Source: Saprospiraceae bacterium
GTDB lineage: Bacteria; Bacteroidota; Bacteroidia; Chitinophagales; Saprospiraceae
Direction: 5' to 3'
DNA length: 64,000 nucleotides
NCBI GenBank assembly: GCA_020629715.1
Contig: JAHDCU010000004.1
Coordinates: 248,001-312,000, forward strand
The notes beneath the pieces were generated by a model. The model worked only from the letters and a program-made list of their open reading frames with translations, was not told the origin of the DNA and made no database searches. The translations under genes and the position numbers were made by a program. Positions 17,608 through 29,400 of this stretch are shown here, one piece after another. The number at the start of each line of letters is the position of its first letter. Positions within the stretch are counted from its first letter, which is position 1.

Positions 17608-18330
17608 CTAATATTTTATCCTTAATATTTGGTAAAATTCTTTTTGATATTTTCTTCCCAACGGAAGGTCAGTTTTACCAACAAAAACTCGCTTTTTAGA
17701 GTAGTCTAATTTGACAAACTTATCTAAATTGATTGCGTAATTAAGATGAATTCTAAAAAATCGATTACCATATTGTTCTAATACATTCTTTAATGATTCT
17801 CTGTAAACATATTTCTCTCCGTTTACAAAGAAGAATACATAACGACCTTCTACCTCAATGTATTCAATATCTTGGATAAGTACATTAAAATAGTAATTAC
17901 CTTTCTTAACAGAAATTCGATCTTTTGCTTCAGCGATCATCACCTCATTATTTTCGACGTCTTTTTTATATAGCAGAATATTTTTAAGAATTTCAGCGTT
18001 TACGCCTCTAGGTATATACGAATGAATGCAAAATTGGTATAATGTATTATAAAGGTCTTGGTTGAAGTAACTAGAATAAACTATCGTTCGATTTATCAAC
18101 GATTGATCCTTTAGATATTTGAGCACCTCAACGGTCTCTAATTGACCTTTACGAATAAAATCTAAAAATATTAAATTAAAAGAATCATTCAATTGATCAA
18201 GGCTGTTTACATCTAATTTTTCTAGATAGGCAATTTCTAAGGATAGAAAAACAGAACGTATCTTCTCTATGAAAATTGATGCTAAATCTGGCTCGTCATC
18301 AATAACTAATAATTTTAAACTGTGCATCAT
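17608..18330 (-). CDS. LytTR-family response regulator 1
   Basis: This 240-residue two-component regulator has an N-terminal receiver domain (about 5-120) with acidic pocket DDE (11-13) and phospho-acceptor Asp57 in FLDF. The switch Ser is in IVYSS, but Arg108 (SYIPRG) sits where receivers normally have Lys. The C-terminal LytTR DNA-binding domain spans about 130-238 (ISVKKGNYYFNVLIQDIEYI, FFRIHLNYAINLDKFVKL). I chose the ATG at 18330 over the TTG at 18336. It lies downstream of gene B on the same strand, behind two terminators, so it is probably transcribed from its own promoter. It is a close paralogue of the regulator at 29502-30227. The likely partner is the histidine kinase at 26405 or 35382; this is inference. 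Confidence 0.92.
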   Translation of the reverse strand: MMHSLKLLVIDDEPDLASIFIEKIRSVFLSLEIAYLEKLDVNSLDQLNDSFNLIFLDFIRKGQLETVEVLKYLKDQSLINRTIVYSSYFNQDLYNTLYQFCIHSYIPRGVNAEILKNILLYKKDVENNEVMIAEAKDRISVKKGNYYFNVLIQDIEYIEVEGRYVFFFVNGEKYVYRESLKNVLEQYGNRFFRIHLNYAINLDKFVKLDYSKKRVFVGKTDLPLGRKYQKEFYQILRIKY

Positions 18331-18501
18331 CTTCAATTTATCGCAAGGTGAATGATTGAAATATATAAATTATTTTATTTCGCTTAAATATCAACTTCCT
18401 CATTTTTGATAAAAAGCCTTAGAAAAAATGATTTTTTCCTGTAATAAATAGCAGTTTTTTCATTCGAAAACCACTTTATCTACTAGTATCTTATTAATAG
18501 T

Positions 18502-18532
18502 AAAAAAAGTCTATCCCTAAATGAGATAGACT
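18502..18532 (-). terminator. second terminator downstream of gene B
   Basis: On the minus strand AGTCTATC (18525-18532) pairs with GATAGACT (18508-18515), followed by a run of seven T. Together with 18594-18630 it forms a tandem terminator pair between gene B and the LytTR gene. The remaining 170 bp to the regulator start contain no other feature except a TATATTTC box (about 18357-18364), a near match to the -7 consensus. Confidence 0.75.
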
Positions 18533-18593
18533 GAACAAACTCGTCAAGAAATAACACCCTCTATCTCACAAGTCGTTTTGTTTTTCACATTCC

Positions 18594-18630
18594 AAAAAAA
18601 GGTAGCCTCTACCTAATCGTAGAGACTACC
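18594..18630 (-). terminator. intrinsic terminator of gene B
   Basis: On the minus strand GGTAG-T-CTCTAC pairs with GTAGAG-G-CTACC around a short loop, then seven T (18594-18600). The stem sequence is unrelated to those behind A and C, although the neighbouring UTR box is identical. Confidence 0.88.
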
Positions 18631-18634
18631 AAAA

Positions 18635-18686
18635 ATACTAGTGATGTTTATCTTTCTCCGATGAGTTTGTCTTTCAAATTATCGGA
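18635..18686 (-). promoter_or_regulatory. conserved 3' UTR element of gene B (hairpin plus 15-nt box)
   Basis: Sixteen nt after the stop codon, a hairpin (18657-18686) has outer stem TCCGAT/ATCGGA and inner stem TTTG/CAAA. Seven nt later is the identical box AAACATCACTAGTAT (18635-18649), then 4 nt, then the terminator. Inner-stem bases differ from the A/C version but pairing is kept. Confidence 0.65.
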
Positions 18687-18702
18687 TATATTATCTTTTT
18701 GT

Positions 18703-21700
18703 TTATTCATTCTTTTGTACTGTAACTCCCCCACAATCCACTGTCGGGCATGGGAATACACTCTCACAGTTCTCTGGAGCTTGTATTACCAAGGTCTGAT
18801 TACAACTAGGGTCCCCAGCATCTTCTATTGTGATCGTATAAGTATTGCCACTGCCGGCAGTACCAGGGCCTAACAAAAACAGCCCTGGACTACCAAAAGT
18901 GCCACTTGAAGGCGTAATCGTGGTACTACCATCTACTGATAGTGTAAAACTACTTCCTGTACCCGTTATTGATATTCCTACTTGTACTCGATCATCGCTT
19001 GGATCACCTGTGGTACTATTATCTACACATTGATTACTTATCAGTGAAATCGCATCTACTTCACAGCACGTTAGTTCTGATGTGGTTATATAATAATCAA
19101 CAAAACAATCATTACTACCATTGAATATCCTTATAGTATACTCTGTATTATGGATTAAGTCAGTAATCAATGCCGAGCCCCCCGATATATCAATAGCTCC
19201 AGATCCATTATAATCTGGACCACTATAAATAGTTCCAAGGCTGTAGTTTGCTTCATCTGCATTCATTACATCTGATATACTGATGCTTGCATCATCATTA
19301 TTGGTTGAACCTGAGCAAGTTCCTTCAATGGAAGATAGCGTTACCTCTGGTACAACTGTGCAAATCTCTACTTCTATTCGGAATGGATCACATTGTTGAT
19401 TGCCAGTCGCAGCTGTTGTCTTTTCGAACACATACATACCACATCCATCACCATTTACAGTAATACTCAAATCACAGTCATTAAAGACCTGATTTTCATT
19501 GGGTGTCTCCACAGTCCAAGTTCCTTCACATACTATTCCATCTCCACAGCTAAATACATCCTGTAAAAACACTTTCTCTCCATTACCTTCACTACATACT
19601 TGCTCTGAGTAATTCAGATTACTTTGAGTAGGACAGCATTCTGTTATAATATTTATCGCCTTTCCTGAGCCAAACCCAGACTGACCATTTGGAGGTACTA
19701 CAGTAGTATACATATCTAAATCTGTATTCCACCCAGAAACACAATCAGAAGAAGCAGGCCAGTTTGACAGATACAATAAGTCTGTAGCGTCATGATATCT
19801 AATTCCTAATGCTCCAGCAAATCCAGCACCATTTGCAGTAGTTGCTACTGGAGTTTCTGTTACATAGCCTCCTGTGCTATCCCACTTTAAAAGTTTAGTA
19901 TACTCCCCTCCAATACAAGTTTGTAGTTGATAAATATTTCCTTGATTATCAGAGGTTATTCCCCATGAGTAACAATTATTTCCACCTGGAAAGTCAGAGT
20001 TATTATCTATTTGAATTACGAAATTATCTCCTACATTATAGCTGGTTTGACCACCAGTTGCAGCTGGAATTAATGGTGCATCCAAGCAAGTCCCGCTAGC
20101 TATCGCAGCGTTTAGTTCAGATAAAGAAGCAACGTAAATAGCACCTGTAAGTTGATGTCCCCATGTAAAGGTATCCGTAACTTTATTATAATCTAACTCC
20201 CATGAATATACACTAGTACATGCAGTTCCTATTAACTCACCTGTACATAGGTCATAGGCTCTAATTCCGGAGATACCTCCACCTGCAACATATAAAGTAT
20301 TTCCTATAGATTGCATATTATTTGCAAAGTCATCGACATGAAATTCGGTATCAGGAAATACCGTTCCATCACAAGTTACTTTCCTAATATTAGTGTCATC
20401 ACCATTAATAGCTACTTCTCCAATGTATAAAAATCCATTCAAGTCTACTGCAATTCCATGTGGCTTAGGAAACTCCGTACCACCATACCAAGGGCTGCCT
20501 ATTTCTGGTGCGGGGAAAGTTCCATCCAAAACAAATTTGTGAACCGTTCCATCTACTGGTTCGGCTAAATATAGATAATCTGTACATCCACAATCACCTG
20601 ATGTTGCATTGCAATCAATGCTTGAAGTAGTCACCATATAATCCACAAAACAATCATTACTACCATTGAATATCCTAATAGTATACTCTGTGTTATGCAT
20701 TAAACCAGTAATCATTCCCGAACCACCTGAAATATCAATAGCTCCAGATCCATTATAATCTGGACCACTATACGTAGCTCCTGTACTATAATTAGCTACA
20801 TCCGCATTCATGACTCCTGATATGCTGATACTCGCATCGTCATTAGGCGTAATATCAGAACATGTACCCTCAGTAGCTGTAAGTGTTGCTTGACTTACCG
20901 TAGTATTAGGGACTGTAAGAGCATAATCCATAAAGCAACTACTATTTCCATTAAAAATCCTAATGGTATATTCCGTATTATAACTCAAACCTGTGACTGA
21001 TCCTACCCCCCCTGAAATATCAATAGCTCCAGTACCATTATAATTAGGACCACTATAAGTTGTGCCTATACTGTAGTTTGCTTGGTTAGCATTCATGGCA
21101 GCAGATATACTGATACTGGCATCGTCATCATTAGAACAACCGCCCTCGACTCCTACCAGTGTTGCTTCTGGAATTACACATTCTGGACAACTTTCTACAG
21201 ATAGAGTTACTGTTTGTGTAGTTAGACATCCATTTGCGTTGTTTACAACATCTAAATAGTACATTTTCGTTCCTAATCCAAAGAGTAGTATTTCAGAATT
21301 GGGATCATAACGATTTACCACAGAGCCATCATTTGGTCTCCATTCGTAGTTATAATCTCCTACTGGAGTAACTACTGGTGAAAAACTTACTCCAGACTCG
21401 CCGATACAGGCTGCAACTGGATCTATAGTAACATTAGCAGCTTCAGCATCACTCACTACTACATTGACTGTAGTAACATCTGTACATCCATTTGGACCTG
21501 TTGCTACCAATGTATATGTTTGACTACCTGATATTCCTACAACCATAGGCATGGCAACTGTTGGGTCAGATAAAAAAGTAGATGGCGTCCATAAATATTC
21601 TACAGTAAGCTCTGGATCAGGTCCAATCACAACACTGGCTCCTGAGCAAGCATTTACCGTAGTAGAAAAGTTAGGAAGATTATACTCATTTACCGTTATT

Positions 21701-24700
21701 GTTATTACATCTGTATTGGAACAACCACCCATTGTTTTAGTTAAGGTATATTCATAAATGCCGGGTTCTTGAGCTGTAAACGTCGGGTTAGGCGATGTAG
21801 CACTAGATAGCAAACTGACATCATCTCCTGTCCATAGATAAGATAAATCTGCAGCTTCAGGATTATCCGCATCCCCTATTAGTATAGTCTCATCTACACA
21901 AATGGTTTGATTAGCTCCCGCATTAGGATCCTCGGTAACAGGTATAATGGTCTGTGTCGCCACAAAGGTACAGCCATCTGCATTAGAAACAGTAAGGTCA
22001 AAAGTGGTCTCCATCGTCGGTGGAGGGTCTGTTGTCATCGGGCTAGGCATATCTTGTGGAGATGTCAGGGCCGTTGTCGGACTCCATGAATATTGAGCAA
22101 AACCATCAGGTGCTGGACCTAATGTGACTGGCCCATCAGAAGGACAATACATGATATTCGGTAATGTAAATGGTTCGATCGATTCGCTAACGATGACCAT
22201 TACCTCATCAGTACTCTCACAACCATTATCAGTAACTGTTAAGGTAAACATTTGATCTGTAGCGACCAGTACTTCTGGCATGGCAGAGTTTTGATCTGTT
22301 CCGTTTTGCCAATTTGCTGATGCCGGACTCCACTCATACGTCGCACCCGGTACACCTGGTGTACCTATTGTAATAACACCATTATCACATACCGTCCTAT
22401 CAGGACCAGCATCAGCTACCGCTGCTGTCGTGACGACTAAGGTATCTTTAACTACACAACCCGATCTGGTGTCCGTAACAGTGACTGAAAATTCCGTGGT
22501 ATTAGCAACAGTTGCAGTAGGCATGGATATAGACCTGTTATCTACTCGAAACCAAGGAGACCAATCATAGGTATAATCAGCGACCGGGGGCTGACCGATG
22601 CTTACCGGCACCGAAGAACAAGTACTTACATCCGGTGCATCAAAAACAGGAAGCGACCAAGCGGGATTATTTACAGATATCTCTTCCGAACACATGACAT
22701 CAGCATTTTCAGTACTTGTGAGGGTCACTCTAAATGTTCTTTCTATTTCATCTGTTAAATTGACTACTGGACCATCCGTCGTGTCTAAGCCGCCAGGCGG
22801 GCCAGAAACAACTGACCAGGTATAGATCAAACTTGAAGGATCAGTAAGAGGTACACCACCGACAGCAAACAATGAAACAGTCGCACCAACGGAATTATCC
22901 ACTAGTGGACATTCAAATGGTGACACTACATCAATTGAAACACCACATCCACAATCTGGGGGAACTATAACTTGATCTGTACAGGTATAGCCATTATATG
23001 TAACATCTAGCTGGTAAGTCGTAGGACCAGCGATAGATGCCGACACGGTCGTTGTAGCTGTATTTGTAGGACCTGTAATGGAGCCATCTCCAGAGATACG
23101 TGTCCATAAATATGTTTCTTCGATATTAGGTGTTTCGTCAAATGTTCCTATCGACCTTGGACCACATCCGTCCAGTCCTGCATCAGCTTCAATAACTGTT
23201 GCCAACATATCATCGACAAATGTACATCCGTCCTTTTCAGCAGTCAAATAATAGAGTATGGGATTAGGAGTTGGAAAATCTAAACCACCAGGCTGAAAAG
23301 TAGTAGGTGTGGTCAAATTATCTGTCAAATAATTACCGGGAGCCCATGTGTACGAAAACCCATCTACCGCAGCCTCGCCTATACTTGCGGTCTCGCCTTT
23401 ACAAATTACAACATCAGGTCCTGCAAAATCAACGCCAGGACCATCTACAACATTTACAATAATATCATCTGTGGTCTCACAGGTACCTCCTCCTGTTATA
23501 GGAACCGTTAAGGTTAAGGTATATGTGGTAGAAGCGGATGGACTAGCTAGTGGCTGAGCACAATCCGTACAGCTTAATCCATCAGCAGGAGACCAAGCAT
23601 ATTGAATACCCGTAACACCTTGGATCGGAGTGCCTCCTATTCTGATAGGGCTGCCAGCACATACGGCACCCATAACGTCTACTCCAGCATCAGCTTGATA
23701 GACCGTTACTATGGCTTGATCTAATTGCTCACATCCGTTGTCGTCTGTTACATACAGTGTAAATACTGTAGATTCTGTGACGGTAACCGTAGGATCTTCT
23801 ACATCATCTGCACCATTATCCCAATCTATCGTATAACCTGAAGTTTCTGCGGATATCGTAGAATTTAATGTTACTGGTATTCCTGGGCATGTAATAAAAA
23901 CTCCTCCAGCATCAACAGTAGGTGCCGTATTGGAATTAACCAATACCTCCGCTACTGTACTCGTACTTATAGGAGTAGGATTATCTCCACAACACTCGGA
24001 AGGATAAGCGACCCTTCGGTAGTATTTATCTTCGACTATAGGTTCTGGAGAATGATTTTTAAATATTGCACCAGCTATATCTGTCCATGGCCCAGAGGGA
24101 CTATCCGCGATCTGCCACTGATAATTACTCGATAAAAAGTCATTTTGCGAAACCGCTACTCCCTCTTGATATATCGGGGTTAAACCAGAGCTACTTATCA
24201 TTAAATCGGGAGCCTCTATTTGTCCTATGAAAGCATTCATACATACCTCTTGAGAAGCCGGAGAAACGACATCATCTCCTCCCATCTCATCTAATGAGGG
24301 GCATAAGTCATATACGATACGATAGTTATCCGTATTATTGAGGGCATTGCCTGCATCTGTGGTATAATGATCGGCATCAGCTGTCCATCCATTCACTACA
24401 ATTTTCCCATCACAAAAGTAAATATTGCTATTAGGGACATCCGTAACGAAATCTTGTGTCGCTGTACTAAAAGTCATGTCCGCAGGCATCACCGTAGAAA
24501 AGAGTAATCGCCCGTTAGCCCCATATTTCCGCACATACTGTTGAGGATTTGTAGGAGTTGCTTCTACGACAGACCCATCGGTTGTCTCAAATACATTATT
24601 TGAGATTGTCCCTGTGACCACGATATCTCCATTTCCTGCACAATTAATCGCATCTATATCATCGACACCTGAAGCTCCGCTGTTGATTATGGTCGCATAA

Positions 24701-25947
24701 ACAAGTTCAAATTGGTCATTCATTTTGATGATGATCCCATCTTCACCACCAGCCGTCGTCCCATCTGTGGTAACCATTGTGGCATCAGCATGTTCCTCAA
24801 AATAAAAGACCGTGCTCCCATCATCACATTGCATGGTGAGGGCTTTTTTTCTATTTGCGGGAGTTCCACCCACGGTATATAAAAAACTGTTAATTATAGA
24901 ATTAGATATATTGTTATATTCATAAGCTTTAACATCTTGTATTCCATCACCATTAGTTGGGAAAGCTATAATTCCATTCTGGGTTTCTATGGTTTCGACA
25001 GATGGACTAAAGCCGGTATATCCATGGGGTGCAAGATCAGTAAATACCTGATTTCCGGTATCATCTACTACGATTAAAAGATAATTTTTACCAAATACCG
25101 AATTATAGCCAAAATGGTTGTAAGTATATCCGTTAGCTGTAAAAACATTTGAAATAGAACCTATTAATGGTGCAGGGAAGTCTAAAAATGTACTATACAT
25201 TAATGTATTGGATGAATCCCAATGCGCTAACAAGGTATTATATGTAGCCGGCATTCCGGTACTCGTATTAATGGACTCTGTACTTCCATTAGTAGTAGTA
25301 TATCCTGACTCAACTCCCATTATATGAACTGAAAAATTACAAAACTCATCTACATCTATTGTCCAAGCATTTCCAAAGTTCCTAGTCTCAAACCAAGTTC
25401 CATACAGTAGAGTCCCCGTACTTTCATCCGTCACACTGACAAATGCATTCACTGCAGTACTATTGGGAGTACTGCCATCTGTACTTGTGGGGTAATTACT
25501 ACCGGGTTGAAAGCGTTCTGCTTTGTAAATATTCCCCCCACATCTTGTCATAGTAAAATCCTCGACGGGTACGGGATTTAGCCCAAGATATCCTGATGAG
25601 GTTATAGTGCCATTAGCATCTCGTACCACTTCGACGTAATCATACCAAGCAATAGTATCATAAGCTCCAACACTACTATTCCAAACTATTTCCGGTTCTA
25701 CTTGTGCATAAGTACTTCCGTCCGTCACAGGAAAATCCTCTGATGTGGTGCGGATGATAGTGGTTTCAGTACAATCACTATTCGATACCACATTAGAAAC
25801 GATATCCTCTCCACTACCGCCCAAGTATTCAGCTTGGGTAATTTCAGCTGATTGTCCCCATATAGTTGAGGTGAGGTGCAATAAGAATAAAATGGAAAAA
25901 GTTCTTTTAAAGAAGACCGTACAAAAATTATTAGCAATCATGCCCAT
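18703..25947 (-). CDS. giant secreted protein B with SBBP-like, Ig/PKD-like and propeller modules and the QKNE C-terminal domain
   Basis: The product has 2,414 residues from the ATG at 25947; the ATG at 25992 adds 15 residues ahead of the signal peptide (FFKRTFSILFLLHLTSTIWGQ) and is less likely. The N-terminal region (about 25-590) opens with AEYLGGSGEDIVSNVV and DFPVTDGSTY, typical of SBBP beta-propeller repeats. About ten Ig/PKD-like repeats follow (about 600-1560; recurring YxWSPxxxL and TTYTLTV). Then two EGTC...NDCF modules (about 1575-1775), a propeller-like module opening CGCTDYLYLAEPVDG (about 1785-2115), an ECCP module, one more EGTC module, and the shared C-terminal domain ending CPTVDCGGVTVQKNE. 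It is probably a large adhesive surface protein. A LytTR regulator gene follows on the same strand. Confidence 0.82.
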   Translation of the reverse strand: MGMIANNFCTVFFKRTFSILFLLHLTSTIWGQSAEITQAEYLGGSGEDIVSNVVSNSDCTETTIIRTTSEDFPVTDGSTYAQVEPEIVWNSSVGAYDTIAWYDYVEVVRDANGTITSSGYLGLNPVPVEDFTMTRCGGNIYKAERFQPGSNYPTSTDGSTPNSTAVNAFVSVTDESTGTLLYGTWFETRNFGNAWTIDVDEFCNFSVHIMGVESGYTTTNGSTESINTSTGMPATYNTLLAHWDSSNTLMYSTFLDFPAPLIGSISNVFTANGYTYNHFGYNSVFGKNYLLIVVDDTGNQVFTDLAPHGYTGFSPSVETIETQNGIIAFPTNGDGIQDVKAYEYNNISNSIINSFLYTVGGTPANRKKALTMQCDDGSTVFYFEEHADATMVTTDGTTAGGEDGIIIKMNDQFELVYATIINSGASGVDDIDAINCAGNGDIVVTGTISNNVFETTDGSVVEATPTNPQQYVRKYGANGRLLFSTVMPADMTFSTATQDFVTDVPNSNIYFCDGKIVVNGWTADADHYTTDAGNALNNTDNYRIVYDLCPSLDEMGGDDVVSPASQEVCMNAFIGQIEAPDLMISSSGLTPIYQEGVAVSQNDFLSSNYQWQIADSPSGPWTDIAGAIFKNHSPEPIVEDKYYRRVAYPSECCGDNPTPISTSTVAEVLVNSNTAPTVDAGGVFITCPGIPVTLNSTISAETSGYTIDWDNGADDVEDPTVTVTESTVFTLYVTDDNGCEQLDQAIVTVYQADAGVDVMGAVCAGSPIRIGGTPIQGVTGIQYAWSPADGLSCTDCAQPLASPSASTTYTLTLTVPITGGGTCETTDDIIVNVVDGPGVDFAGPDVVICKGETASIGEAAVDGFSYTWAPGNYLTDNLTTPTTFQPGGLDFPTPNPILYYLTAEKDGCTFVDDMLATVIEADAGLDGCGPRSIGTFDETPNIEETYLWTRISGDGSITGPTNTATTTVSASIAGPTTYQLDVTYNGYTCTDQVIVPPDCGCGVSIDVVSPFECPLVDNSVGATVSLFAVGGVPLTDPSSLIYTWSVVSGPPGGLDTTDGPVVNLTDEIERTFRVTLTSTENADVMCSEEISVNNPAWSLPVFDAPDVSTCSSVPVSIGQPPVADYTYDWSPWFRVDNRSISMPTATVANTTEFSVTVTDTRSGCVVKDTLVVTTAAVADAGPDRTVCDNGVITIGTPGVPGATYEWSPASANWQNGTDQNSAMPEVLVATDQMFTLTVTDNGCESTDEVMVIVSESIEPFTLPNIMYCPSDGPVTLGPAPDGFAQYSWSPTTALTSPQDMPSPMTTDPPPTMETTFDLTVSNADGCTFVATQTIIPVTEDPNAGANQTICVDETILIGDADNPEAADLSYLWTGDDVSLLSSATSPNPTFTAQEPGIYEYTLTKTMGGCSNTDVITITVNEYNLPNFSTTVNACSGASVVIGPDPELTVEYLWTPSTFLSDPTVAMPMVVGISGSQTYTLVATGPNGCTDVTTVNVVVSDAEAANVTIDPVAACIGESGVSFSPVVTPVGDYNYEWRPNDGSVVNRYDPNSEILLFGLGTKMYYLDVVNNANGCLTTQTVTLSVESCPECVIPEATLVGVEGGCSNDDDASISISAAMNANQANYSIGTTYSGPNYNGTGAIDISGGVGSVTGLSYNTEYTIRIFNGNSSCFMDYALTVPNTTVSQATLTATEGTCSDITPNDDASISISGVMNADVANYSTGATYSGPDYNGSGAIDISGGSGMITGLMHNTEYTIRIFNGSNDCFVDYMVTTSSIDCNATSGDCGCTDYLYLAEPVDGTVHKFVLDGTFPAPEIGSPWYGGTEFPKPHGIAVDLNGFLYIGEVAINGDDTNIRKVTCDGTVFPDTEFHVDDFANNMQSIGNTLYVAGGGISGIRAYDLCTGELIGTACTSVYSWELDYNKVTDTFTWGHQLTGAIYVASLSELNAAIASGTCLDAPLIPAATGGQTSYNVGDNFVIQIDNNSDFPGGNNCYSWGITSDNQGNIYQLQTCIGGEYTKLLKWDSTGGYVTETPVATTANGAGFAGALGIRYHDATDLLYLSNWPASSDCVSGWNTDLDMYTTVVPPNGQSGFGSGKAINIITECCPTQSNLNYSEQVCSEGNGEKVFLQDVFSCGDGIVCEGTWTVETPNENQVFNDCDLSITVNGDGCGMYVFEKTTAATGNQQCDPFRIEVEICTVVPEVTLSSIEGTCSGSTNNDDASISISDVMNADEANYSLGTIYSGPDYNGSGAIDISGGSALITDLIHNTEYTIRIFNGSNDCFVDYYITTSELTCCEVDAISLISNQCVDNSTTGDPSDDRVQVGISITGTGSSFTLSVDGSTTITPSSGTFGSPGLFLLGPGTAGSGNTYTITIEDAGDPSCNQTLVIQAPENCESVFPCPTVDCGGVTVQKNE

Positions 25948-26404
25948 ATTTATTTTAGTGTCAACACTGACTAGATCTGCAATAGAGATCATCGAATGAC
26001 TTAATTAATTTGGGTTCTATTATTGCTAATTATAAATACTCAAGAAACTCTTAATCGAGAAAAATAAACAGCACCTGAAAACAAAAACGCTAGACAGTAT
26101 GCAACTCCGAATAATTTCTAATAAGCATAGATAAATAGCTTAACGGGAATAAATGTATTAGTAAAAAATATAATATGATAGTTTAAGAATTTAAATGGTC
26201 ATTTAATGTATTTATCATGTAATAGGATGCGTTTTATATGTATTTATTCCAATTGTTCCGTGGTATATAAGTAAGTGTAGATTATATACTGAAATCCATA
26301 AGTCTATGATAATGTATTGTTTATATCTATGATATTTTAGTTATATAAATTCATTAACATAGAGCTCCTATGTATTAGATTAATATGAATATCTTGCATA
26401 AATA
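25948..26404. other. divergent intergenic region between gene B and the sensor kinase gene
   Basis: This is a very AT-rich stretch of about 410 bp outside the possible 15-codon extension of gene B. I see no coding frame longer than a dozen codons, no perfect TAnnTTTG box on either strand and no clear repeat. It must contain the promoters of both divergent genes. Confidence 0.45.
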
Positions 26405-29400
26405 TTGTCTTTATGTGTTAGAATATTGTCGCAGCTAGTTATAAAGCTTCATTATAAAGCCATTTGGTTTATTGCCTGTGTTGCCACTGTATTCTTTTTT
26501 TCAAAACACTTAACTGCTCAATCCAGTGGTTTAAAAATAACACTAGAAAGTATCGAGTTTGATAAATCTAATTTCCAAATTAGTAAGTACTCAGATCATT
26601 ATATTGATTCATTGGGTTTTATATGGCTTGCAAATCGCGATGGTTGTTTTAGAGTCACAGGGAAACAAGCCGAACTTATTTATTCAAAGCGACATTTCTC
26701 TTCCATACAACAGTCCAAATCGGAATATTGCGAGCATATCATATTGGATGAAGTGGTGACAAAAGTTTGTATTGATGATGACAGTTACAGACTATCGTCG
26801 GTAAGTAAGAAGTCCTTCCAAGAAATACATTACGACTCTATTGCATATGATAACTTCTCTATCAATTTTTTAGAGCATATAAAGGATATGATAATGTATC
26901 CTGAAGAAACAGATTTATCCGATAGTTCAAAAATAGCATTTAAAAGATTCGAGTTTAAGAATGAGATTGCATCTATCAATTACGTAAACTCCATATCCGA
27001 AGCCACTACAGCTCCAAAAGACGCTTATGTCAAACTTGTCGAGCTAGATTCAGTATATATCCTCTTTCACGAAATGGCGTTTTTTCATTTTAACAAGAAT
27101 GGAAAACTTATCAATAAAATAGTAAGCAACTATCCATTCATATTCTACTATGGAGAGACCTATAGCATTAAAGATGGTCAACTATATTATCTAAAGAAGA
27201 ATAAAATATACAGCTATAACTTCCAGTCTCAAAGGGAAGAAATTGTTTTTGCCCTTGATCAATATCAACTAGAGACTTTATGGGAGCACCGGATTCATAT
27301 TTTTGATCGATTCATCATTATAAGCGGTTCTAAACAAAATTTGATCATTGATAGAAGTACTGGTGAAGCCTTAGAAATATCCTCAACATTGAATGATTTT
27401 AAGCAGGCTGTATCGCGTAAAGGTTCTTTGCTTCAAATCAATCAAATTAGTGAACTTAGATCCAATCAATTCTTGCTATCTATTGGAAATCATCTAGCCA
27501 TTCTAGATATATCAACCCAAAATGCACAGAATTATAAAATACCACTAAAAAAAGGGTATAACCTCATTACAGGTGTCCGAGGCATGGCTCTTGATCGAGA
27601 TAAGCAACTCTTTGTAAGTTATTACAATAATATTGTGAGAATCGATCCAAAGTCTAGAAATCCTGACATAACTGAATTGATCGAACAGGATGAAATAAAG
27701 TCTAAATGGAATCCATTTCACCTAAGCATTTATAAAGATAAGATACTCTCAAGCAGTCTAATATTGAATTCAAAAGGATCTAGACTTTTATCTCTCGACA
27801 ATAACCCTTTATTCTATAATCATGCAGTTCATTGTATCTCTGGTGATCGTGCGATCATCTTACCTTGGACCATTTACAATATTCATGAATATAATTTTGA
27901 GACCGAAGAGCTAGAAGTAAATCCGCTCTCAGAATTTTTGATCGATACTGACAATGATACTAATGATTTACTAGAAGACAGTCTCAATGACGGGTATTGG
28001 GTTTTACCGGAATTAGAAGGTCCAGTGCTCCTTGACAAAGCCTATAAAGAAACAAAATTTCGAGTGAATCAAGATGTCATTGATCGATGTCAAGAATTCT
28101 ATGATTTAGAATATTCTGATACTACCCTGTACATCGGTACTCGAAATGCACTGATGGAGCTTGATCTTAATACATTCCAGTATTCTATCTTTCCTTTCCA
28201 TAACTACTTCAGACAAGAGCCTTCCGAGTGCAATGAAATATTTACCGTAACTAATATTGATACTGATACACTTTGGCTTGGAACAGCACTAGGTGTTTAT
28301 GGATTTGACAAGGTCAATAAACAGTTTTTACAATTGAGTGACCCTACTCTATTTCAAGATGTAGAATTTAACAGAGCATCAAACTTACATGTAGATAGTC
28401 TGGTATTTTTAGGAAGTACAACAGGTCTCTATCGACTACCCATAGGTGATATTCAGTGGTCTATCATGGATGATGAACAAAATGACTTCACTTTGCTGGA
28501 TTTAGTTATAAAAGATGGCAGACAAGATTTAAGAAATCTAAATGCTGATCATATTATTCAGCTGGACTCAGACGACAATTTCGTCCAAGTTAATTTTGGG
28601 GTGGATGATTACGTTAACAACCCCTTGTATTCATGGAGACTATCAGAACGAGATACGATTTGGAGTGAATACACAACTCAGGCATACGCAGATGTACAAG
28701 ACATCCCTTATGGATTATCAAACTTTGAGGTGAAATTTAGCTACGGATATAGTGATAACAACACTGATATACAGAGTATCAAGTTAAATCGGGCAAAACC
28801 CTTCTACCTACACTTGTGGTTTATTTTGGCTTGCTTGATTTTAATTTTGATCATAGCAATATTATTCTATAGACGTATACAATCATCAACCAATCAATTG
28901 GTACGTAAACTCAATCAAGTGCGGACCTTGGAAAGGATCAATAGGCATGATTATCTAAACTATCTGGAAGGTCTCAGAAATGAATTATTGAAGAGTAATT
29001 CTGTTCCACCAAAGGCATTCCGCAGTATTATGCTTAAGCTAGATAGTACAATATTGAGTAAAGAGGCCGAAAGTAAAGAAATCCAAAAAACATGGTTTAA
29101 TTGCTACTTAGTTGTCCATGATTTGATAGAATTATATAACGAACTCTACCGCGAAAATCAAATCACTTTGAGTGGTGAGAAAGTAATCATGATCAATCAG
29201 AACCGATCTATGTCCGTCAAGATTTTGGAGAATATTATCAGTAATATATACAAACATTCGGGAAGGGCTAGCTCGTTAAAAATCGGGCTTGATAATGATA
29301 GTCTGATATTGCACTCAGATCAAAAAATCAATACAACTACATTACTTGAAATCAATCAAAAGTTTGAGTTTCCAAAACCTTTACAAGAAGCTAGAAAAGG